DNA from: Paracoccaceae bacterium
GTDB lineage: Bacteria > Pseudomonadota > Alphaproteobacteria > Rhodobacterales > Rhodobacteraceae
NCBI GenBank assembly: GCA_016937725.1
Contig: JAFGVZ010000167.1
Span: 1 to 7,258 of the forward strand
Direction: 5' to 3'
DNA: 7,258 nucleotides
Shown here: positions 6,066 through 7,258 of the stretch, one piece after another
How the letters are laid out: each line of letters begins with the position of its first letter
Numbering within the stretch: the stretch's first letter is position 1
Translations under genes and position numbers: made by a program
Notes under the pieces: model-generated
What the model was told of the DNA's origin: nothing
Seen by the model: only the letters and a program-made list of their open reading frames with translations
Databases searched by the model: none

Positions 6066-7258
6066 ATGCGCATCGGGTATCTGATGAACACCTACCCGGT
6101 GACCAGCGCAACATTCATTCGCCGCGAGATCGCGGCTTTGGAAGACCTAGGCGTCACCGTGCCGCGCTTCGCCATCCGGCCTTGGAACGAGGCGTTGGTG
6201 GAAGCCGCCGACAAGGCAGAGGCCGCGCGCACCCATTACCTGCTGGCCCCTGGTGCGGCGCGCCTGATCTGGTTTATGGTTATGGAAGCGGTCGGCAATC
6301 CGCGCGGTGTTCTGCGCGCCTTGAGTGCGATGTGGAAAATGGCACGCGCGGCGGGCCATGGAACGCTGGTGCGCCATGTGGCCTATCTGCTGGAAGCGGT
6401 GCACCTGAAACGCGCGGCCAAGGGCTGCGACCATATTCACGCGCATTTCACCACCAACACGGCCGCCGTGGCGCTGCTGTGTCATCGGTTGGGTGGGCCG
6501 GGATATTCATTTACCGCCCATGGGCCGGACGAGTTTGATGATCCCAAGGCGTCATCCCTCGCGCTGAAACTGGCCGAAGCGCGTTTTGCAGTGGCCATCA
6601 CCCAATTTGCGCGCACACGTTTGGCCTTGGCGGGTGGCGCTGCGATCTGGGATAAACTGCATGTCGTGCCTTGCGGGGTGGATATCAGCGATCTGACACC
6701 CTCGCCCCCGCCAGAAGGCGATGCGCCATTCGTCTGCGTTGGCAGGCTGTGCCCGCAAAAGGCGCAGGTATTGTTGGTGCAGGCCATGGCAGAGCTGGTG
6801 AACACTCATCCCGACGCGCGCCTTGTTCTGATCGGCGATGGCGAAACCCGCCCAGAGATAGAGGCGCTGATCGCCCGTCACGCGCTTCAAGACAGGGTCA
6901 CGTTGCGCGGTTGGGCTGACGGTGCTGCGGTCAAGGCTGCGTTATCGGGCGCGCGGGCCATGGTGCTGCCCAGCTTCGCCGAAGGGTTGCCAATTGTTAT
7001 CATGGAAGCCTTCGCGCTAGGGCGGCCCGTGATTTCGACCTACATAGCCGGTATTCCCGAATTGGTAGACCGGGAAGCAGGTTGGCTTGTGCCTGCGGGC
7101 GATGTGGCGGCCCTGACAGACACGCTGCGCAAATGTTTGGAAACGCCCCACCACCGGCTAGAAACAATGGGCCAGACCGCCCGACAGCGTGTAGAGGAAC
7201 GCCACGATCTGCATGCCAGCGCCGCGCGCCTGAAAACCTTGTTCGAAGGGGCGACCAA
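6066..7258 (+). CDS. Glycosyltransferase family 4 protein, 3' partial
   Basis: A GT-B-fold, retaining glycosyltransferase that moves a sugar from a nucleotide-sugar donor to an acceptor, probably at the cytoplasmic face of the membrane during surface or exopolysaccharide assembly. The frame is open for 397 codons to the window edge with no stop, and relatives are about 400 residues, so only the last few residues should be missing. The N-terminus MRIGYLMNTYPVTSATFIRREI matches the YPxxSxTFIxxEI pattern of WcaL/colanic-acid-type enzymes. HAHFTTN (H125) and FTAHGPDEFD (H152) form the acceptor-side region. VGRLCPQK (225-232) opens the donor-binding domain, and EGLPIVIME (306-314) is the E-x7-E motif that binds the donor sugar-nucleotide. 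The ATG follows GGAG by nine bases and lies 23 bases after the complex I gene, so read-through is likely. Donor and acceptor cannot be named. Confidence is high for the family, low for the pathway. Confidence 0.92.
   Translation, partial: MRIGYLMNTYPVTSATFIRREIAALEDLGVTVPRFAIRPWNEALVEAADKAEAARTHYLLAPGAARLIWFMVMEAVGNPRGVLRALSAMWKMARAAGHGTLVRHVAYLLEAVHLKRAAKGCDHIHAHFTTNTAAVALLCHRLGGPGYSFTAHGPDEFDDPKASSLALKLAEARFAVAITQFARTRLALAGGAAIWDKLHVVPCGVDISDLTPSPPPEGDAPFVCVGRLCPQKAQVLLVQAMAELVNTHPDARLVLIGDGETRPEIEALIARHALQDRVTLRGWADGAAVKAALSGARAMVLPSFAEGLPIVIMEAFALGRPVISTYIAGIPELVDREAGWLVPAGDVAALTDTLRKCLETPHHRLETMGQTARQRVEERHDLHASAARLKTLFEGAT

Noticed and set aside
5996..6538. + strand open frame of 180 codons overlapping the complex I gene and the glycosyltransferase
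   Set aside because: Arg/Gly/Ala-rich out-of-frame reading. The glycosyltransferase frame in the same bases has family motifs and its own ribosome site.
6482..6890. Two minus-strand open frames (6482-6805 and 6552-6890) under the glycosyltransferase
   Set aside because: Antisense shadows of the donor-binding domain with no supporting start signals.

Overview
The window looks like chromosomal DNA of an alphaproteobacterium, most likely of the Rhodobacteraceae/Roseobacter group. The evidence is the high-GC coding style with strong G/C third positions and, above all, a 103-residue NDUFS4-type complex I accessory protein. In bacteria that protein is essentially an alphaproteobacterial trait, and its sequence style here is rhodobacteral. 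The assignment comes from recalled family features, not from a search. Every gene I can support lies on the + strand, and I see no insertion sequence, phage gene, CRISPR array, rRNA or tRNA.

Positions 1-5523 hold an almost complete five-gene ABC importer operon of the peptide/nickel (Dpp/Opp) class. The order is periplasmic binding protein (5' end cut by the window edge), two permeases (DppB-like, DppC-like) and two ATPases (DppD-like, DppF-like). The binding protein would capture the ligand in the periplasm, the two permeases would form the inner-membrane channel, and the two ATPases would power transport. The four downstream genes are tightly packed: a 9-base gap, then a TGATG overlap, then an ATGA overlap. 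The only sizeable gap, 75 bases between the binding protein and the first permease, contains a strong GC-rich hairpin followed by a T-rich run. It reads as an intra-operon terminator/attenuator that would leave more binding-protein message than permease message. The substrate cannot be read from sequence; a short peptide is the default guess.

Positions 5524-5730 (207 bases) are non-coding. They contain a weak hairpin with a six-T run right after the operon, a perfect 7-bp inverted repeat, a stretch with a hairpin, an anti-Shine-Dalgarno CTCCT motif and a terminator-like stem (possible small RNA), and a plausible sigma-70-type promoter for the next gene.

Positions 5731-6042 encode the NDUFS4-family complex I accessory subunit, here away from any nuo genes. 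Starting 23 bases later (6066) and running off the right edge is a GT4-family glycosyltransferase, probably acting in surface polysaccharide synthesis. The ordinary content dominates: I do not see a convincing new multi-gene system. The items most worth a second look are the intra-operon attenuator and the possible small RNA between the transporter and the complex I gene.
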